Shown here: one piece after another, positions 1-12,310 of the stretch
How the letters are laid out: each line of letters begins with the position of its first letter
Numbering within the stretch: the stretch's first letter is position 1
From: Verrucomicrobiota bacterium
Lineage (GTDB): Bacteria > Verrucomicrobiota > Verrucomicrobiia > Opitutales > Opitutaceae
DNA: 32,823 nt
Assembly: GCA_963205455.1 (NCBI GenBank)
Contig: CAUJJL010000111.1
Span: 1-32,823 of the forward strand
Direction: 5' to 3'
Notes under the pieces: generated by a model
Told to the model about the DNA's origin: nothing
The model's input: the letters and a program-made list of their open reading frames with translations, nothing else
The model's database searches: none
Position numbers and translations under genes: made by a program

Positions 1-1
1 T

Positions 2-622
2 CCTTCCCGCCTTCCGGACAAGCGGCGGATTTTCGTCCAATGGCTGCTCGACCTGCTCTCCGCGATGAAGGCACGACCGGCTTTCTTCGGGTGTCACGGT
101 CTGCACGAATGGGCCATGGTGTACCGTCAATCTCCGCAGGAAATCCGCCACAATGCCTGGCCGCTGCGGTTCGACGCCGATGCCATTGCCGCGGTGGTCG
201 AACGCGGCAGTCTTTCCTGCACCCATTTCGATGCCTTCCGATTCTTCACCGCACCTGCCCTCCCGCTGAATCGGAACCAGCCCTCACGGGAATCCGTGCC
301 GGACCTCGAGCAGCGCGGCTGCCTGCACGCCAACATGGACCTCTACAAATGGGCCTTCAAGCTGGCGCCTTTTACGCCGTCCGAGTTGCTCGCGGACTGC
401 TTTGAACTCGCACGCGAGATACGCGAGGTCGACATGCGGGCGAGCCCCTACGACCTGCGCTCGCTCAATTTCGATCCGATTCCGATAGAAACCGCCGCCG
501 GTCGCAGCCAATTCGAGCAGTTCCAGCGCCAATTCTCCCTCCGCGCAGACGCTCTGCGCGCCCGACTAGTCGAATTGTGTCGGCGCCTGTTGATGCGGAA
601 TGAGTGCAGTGCCAACCTCTAA
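2..622 (+). CDS. Conserved protein, family often labelled 3-methyladenine DNA glycosylase (5' truncated)
   Basis: The reading frame is open to the left edge of the window, so the N-terminus is missing; the first internal ATG is at 65. The visible 206 residues carry the conserved blocks of a bacterial family I recognise from memory: 'FGCHGLHEWAMVYR', 'CTHFDAFRFFT', 'GCLHANMDLYKWA' and 'DMRASPYDL'. Members are often annotated as 3-methyladenine DNA glycosylases, but I see no helix-hairpin-helix motif or other glycosylase signature, so that name should not be taken as a function. The many conserved His, Cys and Asp residues would suit a metal-binding or enzymatic fold. It is followed convergently by the rpsT terminator. 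Family assignment is fairly sure; biochemical role is unknown. Confidence 0.75.
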   Translation, partial: PSRLPDKRRIFVQWLLDLLSAMKARPAFFGCHGLHEWAMVYRQSPQEIRHNAWPLRFDADAIAAVVERGSLSCTHFDAFRFFTAPALPLNRNQPSRESVPDLEQRGCLHANMDLYKWAFKLAPFTPSELLADCFELAREIREVDMRASPYDLRSLNFDPIPIETAAGRSQFEQFQRQFSLRADALRARLVELCRRLLMRNECSANL

Positions 623-691
623 TCATTTCCCGAAAAGAGTCATCCCATAACTTTCGATCAACCCGTAAATCTTGGGCGCTCGCCCGCACGC

Positions 692-724
692 AAAAAAGCC
701 CCGCGCCTTCATGTGGCACGAGGC
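692..724 (-). terminator. Rho-independent terminator of rpsT
   Basis: Read on the minus strand, GCCTCGTGCC, a 7-base loop and GGCGCGGGGC form a 10-bp stem with only G-U wobbles, followed at once by six T residues. It begins 27 bases after the rpsT stop codon and closes the minus-strand rnpB/rpsT block. Confidence 0.85.
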
Positions 725-750
725 TCAAATCTGAAAAACCGGAAATCGGC

Positions 751-1035
751 TCAGCTTGCTGCTGCTGCGGCGGCCGCTTTCGGACGGGAGTGCTTGGCGA
801 TGTGGCTCTTTGCACGTGCGGCGGCATTGCGGTGCACGACCCCGGACTTGGTCGCACGATCCATCGCCGAGGCATAGAGACTGCCGGCGGCCTTGATCCC
901 CTCAAGGTCACCCTTGGCCACAGCCTGCTCAAACTTCTTGTGAAGCGTCTTCAAACGGGTCTGAACCGCACGGTTGCGGGTGGTGAGGCGGGCAGATTTA
1001 CGGGCGGCCTTGATGGCGGATTTGGTATTGGCCAT
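751..1035 (-). CDS. rpsT: 30S ribosomal protein S20
   Basis: Primary 16S rRNA-binding protein of the small ribosomal subunit. The 94-residue product starts 'MANTKSAIKAARKSARLTTRNRAVQTRLK' in family form and keeps the basic helical pattern of S20 through 'SAMDRATKSGVVHRNAAARAKSHIAKH'. I chose the ATG at 1035 because this is the canonical S20 N-terminus; the open frame runs upstream into rnpB, but that extension is not S20-like. The length is usual for S20. The C-terminus ends in a run of seven alanines, which is low complexity and not conserved. It lies 67 bases after the rnpB 3' end on the same strand and is followed by a strong terminator, so it could be co-transcribed with rnpB. No Shine-Dalgarno sequence is visible before the ATG. 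Confidence 0.97.
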   Translation of the reverse strand: MANTKSAIKAARKSARLTTRNRAVQTRLKTLHKKFEQAVAKGDLEGIKAAGSLYASAMDRATKSGVVHRNAAARAKSHIAKHSRPKAAAAAAAS

Positions 1036-1102
1036 AGCTGAGTGAGATTGATAGCCGGTCAAAAACCCAGACCAAGCGGCGGGAGTCAAGGGGGAAATGG
1101 GT

Positions 1103-1550
1103 TTGGTTTTGGGGCCGGTAAGCCGGATTCTGTTCCACGCCTCTCGGCGCTTCAGTCGCCATTTCTCTCGCCAGCTTTCGCCGACGCTCCGCTTTCGCGA
1201 AGTGCGGCATACCCGCAACTATCGGACGGGCCGCCCAGTTGCCTATTTTGCCTTGCACCCGATGGGGTTTTTCGTGCCGCCTTCATCGCTGTCGGCGCGG
1301 TGGGCTCTTACCCCACCTTTTCACCCTTGCCTGACTGGAACCGAAGCTCCAGCCAGGCGGTTTGAGTTTCTGTGACACTTTCCGTCGCCACGCCTTGAAA
1401 CGTGACGCCCGCACTTGCTGTGACGCTCGTGCGGCATCGTGCCCTGCGGTGTCCGGACTTTCCTCTCCAGGAAAACCTGTCAGCAGACGGCATTACCCGC
1501 CCGCATGGGGTCAAAGAACCTGGAGCGACGACTAGGCCCCAAAACCAAAA
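1103..1550 (-). ncRNA. rnpB: RNase P RNA, bacterial type A
   Basis: Catalytic RNA that removes tRNA 5' leaders. On the minus strand the universal core elements appear in order: GAGGAAAGTCCGGAC (1451-1465), the GGTAAGAGCCCACC block (1299-1312), 'GTGCAAGG..AAATAGG' near 1240-1262, and ACAGAATCCGGCTTA (1119-1133). The ends pair as GGTTTTGGGGCC with GGCCCCAAAACC, forming an unusually long P1 helix that places the ends near 1103 and 1550; exact ends are estimates. The P15 loop reads GGCACGAAAAACCCC where E. coli has GGCACGGTAAACTCC, so the GGU that pairs with the tRNA CCA end is absent. It lies between the DUF164 gene upstream and rpsT downstream, all on the minus strand. Confidence 0.97.
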
Positions 1551-1721
1551 CCGCGTTTGAGCCGCCAACCGCGGAATCGCAGACATGATGCCGCCCTTCT
1601 CGAAAGGCAAGCCGCCAGCAATCCTTGCATGTCCGTCTTCGCCCGGCGAGGCGCCACCCAATCCATGATCAAATTGCGACGTCCCGGACGCTCCCCCCAT
1701 ACGACGGTTTTCGAACCGCCC

Positions 1722-2432
1722 CTACTCCACGTAAACAATCCGCCCACACTGATCGCACTGCGGCATCTGCCCGTTGGGGTCGGCTTTGAGGCGAATTGCA
1801 GACTCGACTTCCGATGAAACCTTGAGGTGACAACCGCCGCATTTTCCACCGGACACAGGAACGCACACCGGCATGTGCCTCGCGGCGATCCGATCGTAAA
1901 GCCGCAACATCGTCTCACCCAATGGGGTGCGCGCCAAAGTGACCTCCTCACGGGCGGCCCCCAGCTCAGCGGTTAGAACGGTCTCGCGATCCCGGTGGGA
2001 CCGTATGCGTGCCTCGTATCCGGAGATATTGTTTTTCATCTCCTTCTCCGCAGCCGCAAACTTGGCTTTCGCAGCCTCGATCTCGTAGAGGACGTTCAGT
2101 TCCGTCTCCTCAAGCGCGCCTATTTGCCCCTCGACCAGCTCGATCTCGTGCCCCAGGGCACGAAACTCATCGTTCTTGCGTACCTCCATCTGCTGGGTGC
2201 GATACTTGCCAACCTTCTGCTCCGCCAAAGCGATTTCGTTCTCGAGGTCCTTCTTTCGGGATTCGAGCTTCTGCCAATCGAGTTTGGCGGCCTCGATCGC
2301 GGAGCGCTCCGCCTGGATTTTTCGCTCAATCGCCTCAACATCCGCCGGCACCGCCTTCAATTCCTTCTCCAAATCCAGACGTCGCCGATCCCTCCCCTGA
2401 AGGATCAGCAGTTTCTCAAGGAGGGGTGTCAT
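1722..2432 (-). CDS. C4-type zinc-ribbon coiled-coil protein (DUF164 / zf-RING_7)
   Basis: A 236-residue protein with a long charged coiled coil (about residues 5-175, rich in 'ERKIQAERSAIEAAKLDWQK'-type heptads, with the family block 'RTQQMEVRKNDEFRALGHEI' near 80) and a C-terminal zinc ribbon with two CxxC pairs: 'CGGCHLKVS' and 'CDQCGRIVYVE'. This is the DUF164/CT398 family, whose biochemical role is not settled; the fold suggests an RNA- or protein-binding adaptor. It starts at the ATG at 2432, 44 bases after the Rrf2 gene, so the two are probably one operon. rnpB begins about 170 bases downstream on the same strand. Family members near rnpB are, from memory, common in distant phyla, which hints at a functional link. 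Confidence 0.9.
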   Translation of the reverse strand: MTPLLEKLLILQGRDRRRLDLEKELKAVPADVEAIERKIQAERSAIEAAKLDWQKLESRKKDLENEIALAEQKVGKYRTQQMEVRKNDEFRALGHEIELVEGQIGALEETELNVLYEIEAAKAKFAAAEKEMKNNISGYEARIRSHRDRETVLTAELGAAREEVTLARTPLGETMLRLYDRIAARHMPVCVPVSGGKCGGCHLKVSSEVESAIRLKADPNGQMPQCDQCGRIVYVE

Positions 2433-2476
2433 GACAAAATCGCCGTGCCAGAAATTATCAGGTATTTGCTCATCAA

Positions 2477-2890
2477 TCAGATATAGTACATCTCATCGGC
2501 GACCTTGGAGGCGAACTTGTCCAGCGTATAGTGCCTGCAGTTCTCCTCCAATTTCGCCCGAACTTCCCGCCAGATCTGTGTCACCCTGCGCCCCGACTGG
2601 CCTACGCTGGACGTATTGAGCTCAAGCAGGTCGCCCTCAATGACTTTCACGATATCGTAGAGGCTGATCTCCTCCGGTGGACGCGAAAGGGCATAACCTC
2701 CCTGTTTTCCTCGTCGGCTGACGATCAGGCCGCCATTTCGCAGTTCCGTCAGGATTTGAACCAGGTAGTTGGCCGGCACTGCCTCAATGCGCGCCAATTC
2801 CTCGATGTGAGCCAAGGCGTTGGTCCCATGCAATCGCGCCATGTGTGTCAGCACCCGGCAGGCATAATCGACTTTCACCGATAGCTTCAC
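2477..2890 (-). CDS. Rrf2-family transcriptional regulator without Fe-S cysteines
   Basis: A 137-residue winged-helix DNA-binding protein. It shows the Rrf2 pattern: 'VKLSVKVDYACRVLTHMA' (helix 1), 'EELARIEAVPANYLVQILTELRNGGLIVSRRGKQGGYALSRPPEEISLYDIVKVIEG' (recognition helix and wing). The three-cysteine cluster that binds Fe-S in IscR, NsrR and RsrR is absent from the region after the wing ('LELNTSSVGQSGRRV'), so it is of the cluster-less class (CymR-like or unknown). The GTG at 2890 gives the canonical Rrf2 N-terminus; the longer open frame to 2995 runs into the promoter region and is not family-like. Two perfect inverted repeats lie just upstream (2914-2930 and 2947-2964), consistent with autoregulation. 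It is the first gene of the minus-strand block. Confidence 0.9.
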   Translation of the reverse strand: MKLSVKVDYACRVLTHMARLHGTNALAHIEELARIEAVPANYLVQILTELRNGGLIVSRRGKQGGYALSRPPEEISLYDIVKVIEGDLLELNTSSVGQSGRRVTQIWREVRAKLEENCRHYTLDKFASKVADEMYYI

Positions 2891-2913
2891 CGCGCCGAGG
2901 CTTCTGCAAAATC

Positions 2914-2930
2914 TTGGGTTCGCAACCCAA
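2914..2930. promoter_or_regulatory. Perfect inverted repeat upstream of the Rrf2 gene
   Basis: TTGGGTT-CGC-AACCCAA, a perfect 7-bp inverted repeat with a 3-base centre, ends 23 bases upstream of the Rrf2 GTG start. It could be a dimer-binding operator or a small hairpin in the 5' leader. The assignment as an Rrf2 autoregulatory site is inference from position. Confidence 0.45.
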
Positions 2931-2935
2931 AATGA

Positions 2936-5602
<2,667 letters not shown>

Positions 5603-5708
5603 GCGCTGACGCGCGAACGCAAGGACACGGAGAGGCGAAGCCCTAACCACACCCACACTCGCCCTCCGCGTCCCCGTCTTACCGCGCCAATCTCACTTTT
5701 CACTCTTC

Positions 5709-8225
<2,517 letters not shown>

Positions 8226-8269
8226 CCCGGTCGCACGGGGCGCTCCATTCACACTGTCACCGGGTATCC

Positions 8270-8578
8270 ATGCCCTCTACTCCAGATCACGCCGAAGCGC
8301 CGGTGCCGCTTCCCATCACGGGTGAACTGGACCTGCACACGTTTCAGCCGCGCGATCTCGGCGAATTGATACCCGCCTACCTCGAGGCATGCAGGATGCG
8401 GAATATCCTCTCCGTGCGCATCGTTCATGGCAAGGGCACCGGCACCCTGCGCACCACCGTGCACGCCCTCTTGAAAAAATCGCCCCACGTGCACTCCTAT
8501 CGATTGGGCGATGAATTCAGCGGATCGTGGGGCGCAACAATCGTGTGCCTGTTGCCTCCCGGCTCCGGGTCGGCATGA
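8270..8578 (+). CDS. Stand-alone Smr-domain protein
   Basis: A 102-residue protein that is almost entirely one Smr (small MutS-related) domain: 'GELDLHTFQPRDLGELIPAYLEAC' with the LDLH motif, then 'VRIVHGKGTGTLRTTVHALL' with the HGxGxGxLR motif, and a final beta strand 'GATIVCLLPP'. The Smr domain is the C-terminal nuclease-type domain of MutS2; stand-alone versions can have endonuclease activity on DNA or RNA, but the target here is unknown. It starts 44 bases after gyrA and ends 33 bases before the rhomboid gene, so it may ride on the gyrase transcript. No MutS2 core is present nearby. Confidence 0.9.
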   Translation: MPSTPDHAEAPVPLPITGELDLHTFQPRDLGELIPAYLEACRMRNILSVRIVHGKGTGTLRTTVHALLKKSPHVHSYRLGDEFSGSWGATIVCLLPPGSGSA

Positions 8579-8611
8579 TCCCTGTTCAATGACTGAAACC
8601 GAAGCACGAGC

Positions 8612-10072
8612 ATGACACGGGCCACCTACTCCGTCGACTTCGGAAGCTTCTTCAGTTTCAGGAGCCTGGAATTGATTGGACGCGGCGAGGTCGAAATTCA
8701 TCCGACGGAACCCATCCTGGAACTCAGGGCCAGGACAAATGCACTGCACCCTCGCCCCGCGCAGCGGGTCTTCACCTCTTCAGAGATAAAGAATCTTCGC
8801 GGCAGTGACCGTGTCATTGAGTTCGATGTCGGCGAAATATCGGACCCCCGCAAACGCCGTACTCTTCGCTTCATGTGTGACACCGCAGCAGACGCGGCTG
8901 CCATCCGCAATGCCCTGCCCAACGAAGCGGACCACACGTTCAAGGAGCTCTCCCGGTTCCACGCCAGTCTGGATGCACTTCCGCAGGCCGCCAGCCCATG
9001 GCACAGCGTCACGACAATCCTGATCGCCCTGAATGTCCTCGCGTTTGTAGTCATGGGCTTCCTCGGCGCAGGCTGGATCGAGCCCGCCAGCATGCGCCCG
9101 TACATTGATTTTGCGGCAAACAATGGGGCCGCAACGACCCAGGGCGAATGGTGGCGGCTGCTCACGGCGATGTTTGTCCATTACGGCATTGTCCATCTCG
9201 GCCTGAACATGTGGGCGCTCCTCGACGCCGGCCGCGTGGTGGAACGTCTGCTCGGACGCCTGCCCTTCGCTCTCGCCTACATGGCAAGCGGGATTCTCGC
9301 AGGATTTTCCTCCCTCCTCTGGAACCAGGACCGCACCTGGAGCGCAGGCGCTTCCGGCGCCGTATTCGGCGTCTATGGCATGCTGCTCGGCTTCATGCTC
9401 AAGGAGAAGGCCTCTACGCCCTCAGTGATCCTCCGCCCCGTCCTGAAAAGCGTCCTCTTCTTCGCGGGTTACAACCTGCTGTACGGATTCATGCAGCCGC
9501 GCATCGACAATGCAGCCCACATCGGAGGATTCGTGTCGGGATTCGGACTCGGCTGGATACTGGCATTGCCTCCGCATCCCGGTGTGCGCGCCCTGCGCCA
9601 AAAGGGCCGGATGCTGCTGGCACTCAGCGTCACAACCGCACTCTGCGCCGCGGCCGTCGCCCTTTCCCCTCGCTACGACTATCTCTTCCGCGACCGACTC
9701 GCCCTCGAACGCGCCTACGATCCCAGCATGCACGCCACGGAAGTGGACATCCGCAGCCAGCAGGCGACGCTTTTCGAGAAGATAAGGAAAGGCGGAAACT
9801 CAACGGAGCTCGCCGACTGGATCGAACAGACTGCCCTGCCTTTCTACAAGGAGAGCACCGAAAGGTTGGCGACGCTCCAGCTCACATCCGGCTACAAGAC
9901 GGATGACGAACGAAACGCGATGCTCTACGTTGGACGCTCCAAGATCGCACACTACGAACGCCTCGCCTCCGACATCCGTCTGATGGACCCAACAGCCCTG
10001 ATCCGATTCGACGCCGCCGAGAATGCTGTTTCAAAGTCGGCGGTGGAAAAGCTTTCACCCAAACGCAGGTAG
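8612..10072 (+). CDS. Rhomboid-family intramembrane serine protease with extra N- and C-terminal domains
   Basis: A 486-residue membrane protein. Residues about 1-130 form a soluble beta-rich domain that may be PH-like (weak impression only). The rhomboid core follows, from the first membrane helix near 133 ('VTTILIALNVLAFVVMGFLG'), through 'HLGLNMWALLDAGRVVE', to the catalytic Ser248 in 'WSAGASGAVFG' and the catalytic His303 in 'NAAHIGGFVSGFGLGW'. A further helix near 335-352 is followed by a soluble charged region of about 130 residues to the C-terminus. It cleaves membrane-anchored substrates within the bilayer; its substrates are unknown. It is the last gene of the gyrB-gyrA-Smr run. The next gene is separated by a palindrome-rich stretch. 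Confidence 0.92.
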   Translation: MTRATYSVDFGSFFSFRSLELIGRGEVEIHPTEPILELRARTNALHPRPAQRVFTSSEIKNLRGSDRVIEFDVGEISDPRKRRTLRFMCDTAADAAAIRNALPNEADHTFKELSRFHASLDALPQAASPWHSVTTILIALNVLAFVVMGFLGAGWIEPASMRPYIDFAANNGAATTQGEWWRLLTAMFVHYGIVHLGLNMWALLDAGRVVERLLGRLPFALAYMASGILAGFSSLLWNQDRTWSAGASGAVFGVYGMLLGFMLKEKASTPSVILRPVLKSVLFFAGYNLLYGFMQPRIDNAAHIGGFVSGFGLGWILALPPHPGVRALRQKGRMLLALSVTTALCAAAVALSPRYDYLFRDRLALERAYDPSMHATEVDIRSQQATLFEKIRKGGNSTELADWIEQTALPFYKESTERLATLQLTSGYKTDDERNAMLYVGRSKIAHYERLASDIRLMDPTALIRFDAAENAVSKSAVEKLSPKRR

Positions 10073-10104
10073 CCGACTCTGCAACCGAGTTTTCAATGCG
10101 GGCA

Positions 10105-10118
10105 GGACGACGTCGTCC
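10105..10118. repeat. 14-bp perfect palindrome
   Basis: GGACGACGTCGTCC lies between the end of the rhomboid gene and the operator-like palindrome at 10162. It has no T-run on either strand, so it does not look like a terminator. Function unknown. Confidence 0.4.
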
Positions 10119-10161
10119 ACCGCGGGAATCATGCAGGGATCATGCTGGGAAACCGCGTGCG

Positions 10162-10177
10162 GTAACAGGCCTGTTAC
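10162..10177. promoter_or_regulatory. Operator-like palindrome upstream of the DUF3570 operon (copy 1)
   Basis: GTAACAG-GC-CTGTTAC is a perfect inverted repeat, extended by one further G/C pair on each side, 46 bases before the DUF3570 start. The same arms, and the downstream context CGT-N4-CGCTTT, recur at 16753-16768 before the Ig-domain gene. Two such matches in these two promoter positions point to a shared regulator; the response regulator at 12311 is the obvious candidate, by inference. Confidence 0.7.
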
Positions 10178-10223
10178 CGTTGCCCGCTTTCGATGGCCCG
10201 GCCTCGTGAGAGACTGGGCACCG

Positions 10224-11396
10224 ATGCCTCTGCCGACATGTATTCTCCGCCGCGCAATTCAGGTTCGAGGCGCGTCGATCGTTCCGCTGATCGCGGGACT
10301 TCATCTTGGCGTCGCACGCGCAGAAGACTCCATCAGCGCAAAATACCAGGACTACCGTGAATCCGATGGACGCATCGCCGTAAGGGTCAGCGGCGTCGCC
10401 ATTGAAAAGGTTTTCGGAGAATCCACCACGCTCAAGGCTTCCGCCGTCCTCGATGCCATCGCAGGCGCCACGCCGGACGGACGCCCGCCGGCAGAACCTG
10501 GGGGTTCGGTTCCACTTTCCCACCTCGAGGAGGAGCGCAGGGCATGGACGTTCGAACTGGGTCGGCAATTAGGACAATGGACTCTTGCCGTCGGCATCGC
10601 ACAGAGCCGCGAGAGCGACTACCATTCAACAGGAGCGTCGCTGAATGCAGCCCTCAACTTGAATCAAAAGAACACGACCCTCTTGTTCGGTGTCGCGGCA
10701 ACAGAGGACAAAGTGAAATCGCCCCTTCAAGTGCCGTGGGAGGACAAACGGTCTCTCGATCTGCTCGTTGGGATCACCCAGCTCCTGAATCCCCTCACGT
10801 CCGTCACGATCAATCTCAGCTTTGGCGAGGCATCGGGATACCTGAGCGACCCCTACAAGCTCATACAGAAAAACACCGAGGTCGTGCCCGGCTTCTTCCT
10901 CCCGCTCACCTACGCGGAAAATCGTCCCCGATCCCGCAAGAAATGGCTGGGTCTCGCCGCTGTGAACCGGGCATTTCCGCGGTTGAATGGTGCGATCGAC
11001 GCAAGCCTACGATTCCATTCCGATGATTTTGGAAGCAGTTCACAAATGCTTCAGGTCGAGTGGTTCCAGAAAATCGGCCAGACACTGACCCTGCGACCGT
11101 TTGTCCGCCTGTTTCAACAGGATGCAGCCGACTTCTATTACGTATCGCTCGACAACACCTCCATCGTGCCGTCACGCACCCCCCGCGGCGCCGGGCCACA
11201 CTACTCAGCCGACTACCGTCTCTCGGCATTGCAGAGCACAGCTTTTGGCATCAAGATTGTCTGGATGCTGAAGGACTCGCTCCAGTTGGACGCATCTCTC
11301 GAACGCTATGCCATGCATGGCAGGGACGATGTCACCTCTTCCAGCGCCTACCCTTCCGCGTCGATCGTGACCGTGGGCGCGAAATACGTGTTCTGA
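10224..11396 (+). CDS. DUF3570-family outer-membrane beta-barrel protein
   Basis: A 390-residue exported protein of the DUF3570 family, recognised by 'DSISAKYQDYRESDGRIAVRV' at the mature N-terminus, 'TPDGRPP', the alternating beta-strand pattern throughout, and the terminal 'ASIVTVGAKYVF' with a C-terminal Phe as in outer-membrane barrels. The N-terminus 'MPLPTCILRRAIQVRGASIVPLIAGLHLGVARAED' acts as a signal peptide. The open frame runs further upstream, to 10023, but that part overlaps the rhomboid gene and the operator palindrome, so I chose the ATG at 10224. Function is unknown; the family tends to sit with TlpA-like and DUF4266 proteins, as it does here. It is the first gene of the operon. 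Confidence 0.9.
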   Translation: MPLPTCILRRAIQVRGASIVPLIAGLHLGVARAEDSISAKYQDYRESDGRIAVRVSGVAIEKVFGESTTLKASAVLDAIAGATPDGRPPAEPGGSVPLSHLEEERRAWTFELGRQLGQWTLAVGIAQSRESDYHSTGASLNAALNLNQKNTTLLFGVAATEDKVKSPLQVPWEDKRSLDLLVGITQLLNPLTSVTINLSFGEASGYLSDPYKLIQKNTEVVPGFFLPLTYAENRPRSRKKWLGLAAVNRAFPRLNGAIDASLRFHSDDFGSSSQMLQVEWFQKIGQTLTLRPFVRLFQQDAADFYYVSLDNTSIVPSRTPRGAGPHYSADYRLSALQSTAFGIKIVWMLKDSLQLDASLERYAMHGRDDVTSSSAYPSASIVTVGAKYVF

Positions 11397-11428
11397 GCAA
11401 GGCAATGCCCATTCTCTCATTCATTCAC

Positions 11429-11980
11429 ATGCGCACAGCCATTCAGAAATCCTGCGCGCCCGCCCTCCTCCTCTGGGCAGGGGTTTGCTTGTTCCTGTCC
11501 CCTGTCGCCCTTCCGGCGGACTCCGCCCCTCGAACAGGGCTCAACGTCGGTGATCCCTGTCCAGTCTGGTCGAATTATGACCTCGTCCCAAACACCCTGC
11601 CGTCCACAAACGGCAAGGTCGTCCTCCTGGATTTCTGGGCATCCTGGTGTGCTCCCTGCAAGGCCTCGTTCCCCGTCTACTCGAAGCTCAACGAGGAGTT
11701 TCACGACGCCGGACTCGTCATCATCGCGGTGGGCGTGGATGACAAGCTTGCTGCGCACAACGCTTTCGTAGAAAAGCTCAAGCCCACATTCCCCGTTGTC
11801 CACGACCGCACCCAGTCACTCGTCAAAGTCGTCAATGTGAAATCCATGCCTGCCGCCTATCTCATAGGACGCGACGGCAGGGTCCGCTCCATTCATGTCG
11901 GATTCTTTGGTCGCAAGACCGAGGCCGAACTGAGGAACGAAATTCAATCACTCCTCAAGGAACTGCCTCCTTCGCCATGA
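11429..11980 (+). CDS. TlpA-like periplasmic thioredoxin-fold protein
   Basis: A 183-residue secreted thiol-disulfide oxidoreductase. After a signal peptide ('MRTAIQKSCAPALLLWAGVCLFLSPVALPAD') comes a thioredoxin fold with the active site 'WASWCAPCKASFP' (Cys74 and Cys77), and the cis-Pro region 'VKSMPAAYLIGRDGRV'. It probably reduces or transfers electrons to partner proteins in the periplasm. I chose the ATG at 11429 because it gives a clean positively charged signal peptide; an ATG at 11405 is in frame and possible. It starts 32 bases after DUF3570, and its stop overlaps the DUF4266 start in ATGA, which implies translational coupling. The neighbour's cysteine-containing tail is a plausible partner. 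Confidence 0.92.
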   Translation: MRTAIQKSCAPALLLWAGVCLFLSPVALPADSAPRTGLNVGDPCPVWSNYDLVPNTLPSTNGKVVLLDFWASWCAPCKASFPVYSKLNEEFHDAGLVIIAVGVDDKLAAHNAFVEKLKPTFPVVHDRTQSLVKVVNVKSMPAAYLIGRDGRVRSIHVGFFGRKTEAELRNEIQSLLKELPPSP

Positions 11981-12210
11981 GCCCACGCTCCCGCATCGCC
12001 TTGCTGCTGTTGGCTGCCGCAACGACAGTTCTCTTCTCCGGGTGCGAAACGGTCCGCGTGCAACCGTGGGAACGCGGAACTCTCGCGGAATACTCCATGC
12101 GCCCGGACCGCGATCCCCTCGCGACGGCCATGAACGAGCACATCTATTTCTCGCGGGAATCAACAACCGGCGGACGCGGCGTCGGAGGCAGCGGTTGCGG
12201 CTGCAATTGA
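11977..12210 (+). CDS. DUF4266 small lipoprotein with Gly-rich CxC tail
   Basis: A 77-residue lipoprotein: signal peptide with lipobox 'LFSG' before Cys23, then the family core 'VQPWERGTLAEYSM' (28-41), 'HIYFSRE' (55-61), and the C-terminal tail 'GGRGVGGSGCGCN' with Cys74 and Cys76. This is the DUF4266 family, of unknown function. The mature protein has only about 55 residues. The conserved CxC at the end could bind a metal such as copper, take a disulfide, or be a site of modification; none of this is shown. It overlaps the TlpA-like gene by four bases, so the two are made together. A 100-base gap separates it from the response regulator. Confidence 0.9.
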   Translation: MSPRSRIALLLLAAATTVLFSGCETVRVQPWERGTLAEYSMRPDRDPLATAMNEHIYFSRESTTGGRGVGGSGCGCN

Positions 12211-12310
12211 ACGGGAAACTCGGCTCGCCCTCCATACCCGGTACAGTCTTACCCAAGATCTCGATCACAAGTCCTACCGGCATCCACGTTATCAGCTATC
12301 TCTTTTCCCA

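Noticed and set aside
998..1375. Several short open frames on both strands within 998-1375
   Set aside because: They fall inside the RNase P RNA gene and are not protein-coding.
1553..1721. Gap between the DUF164 gene and rnpB searched for an rnpB promoter or tRNA
   Set aside because: No convincing -35/-10 pair, terminator or tRNA fold could be identified; the stretch is left unassigned.
10105..10118. Palindrome GGACGACGTCGTCC as terminator of the gyrB-rhomboid run
   Set aside because: It has no loop and no T-run on either strand, so intrinsic termination is unlikely.
12239..12253. Degenerate palindrome GGTACAG-T-CTTACC upstream of the response regulator as a third operator copy
   Set aside because: It shares only part of the arms, has a different spacing and lacks the CGT-N4-CGCTTT context; it is too weak to count as the same site.
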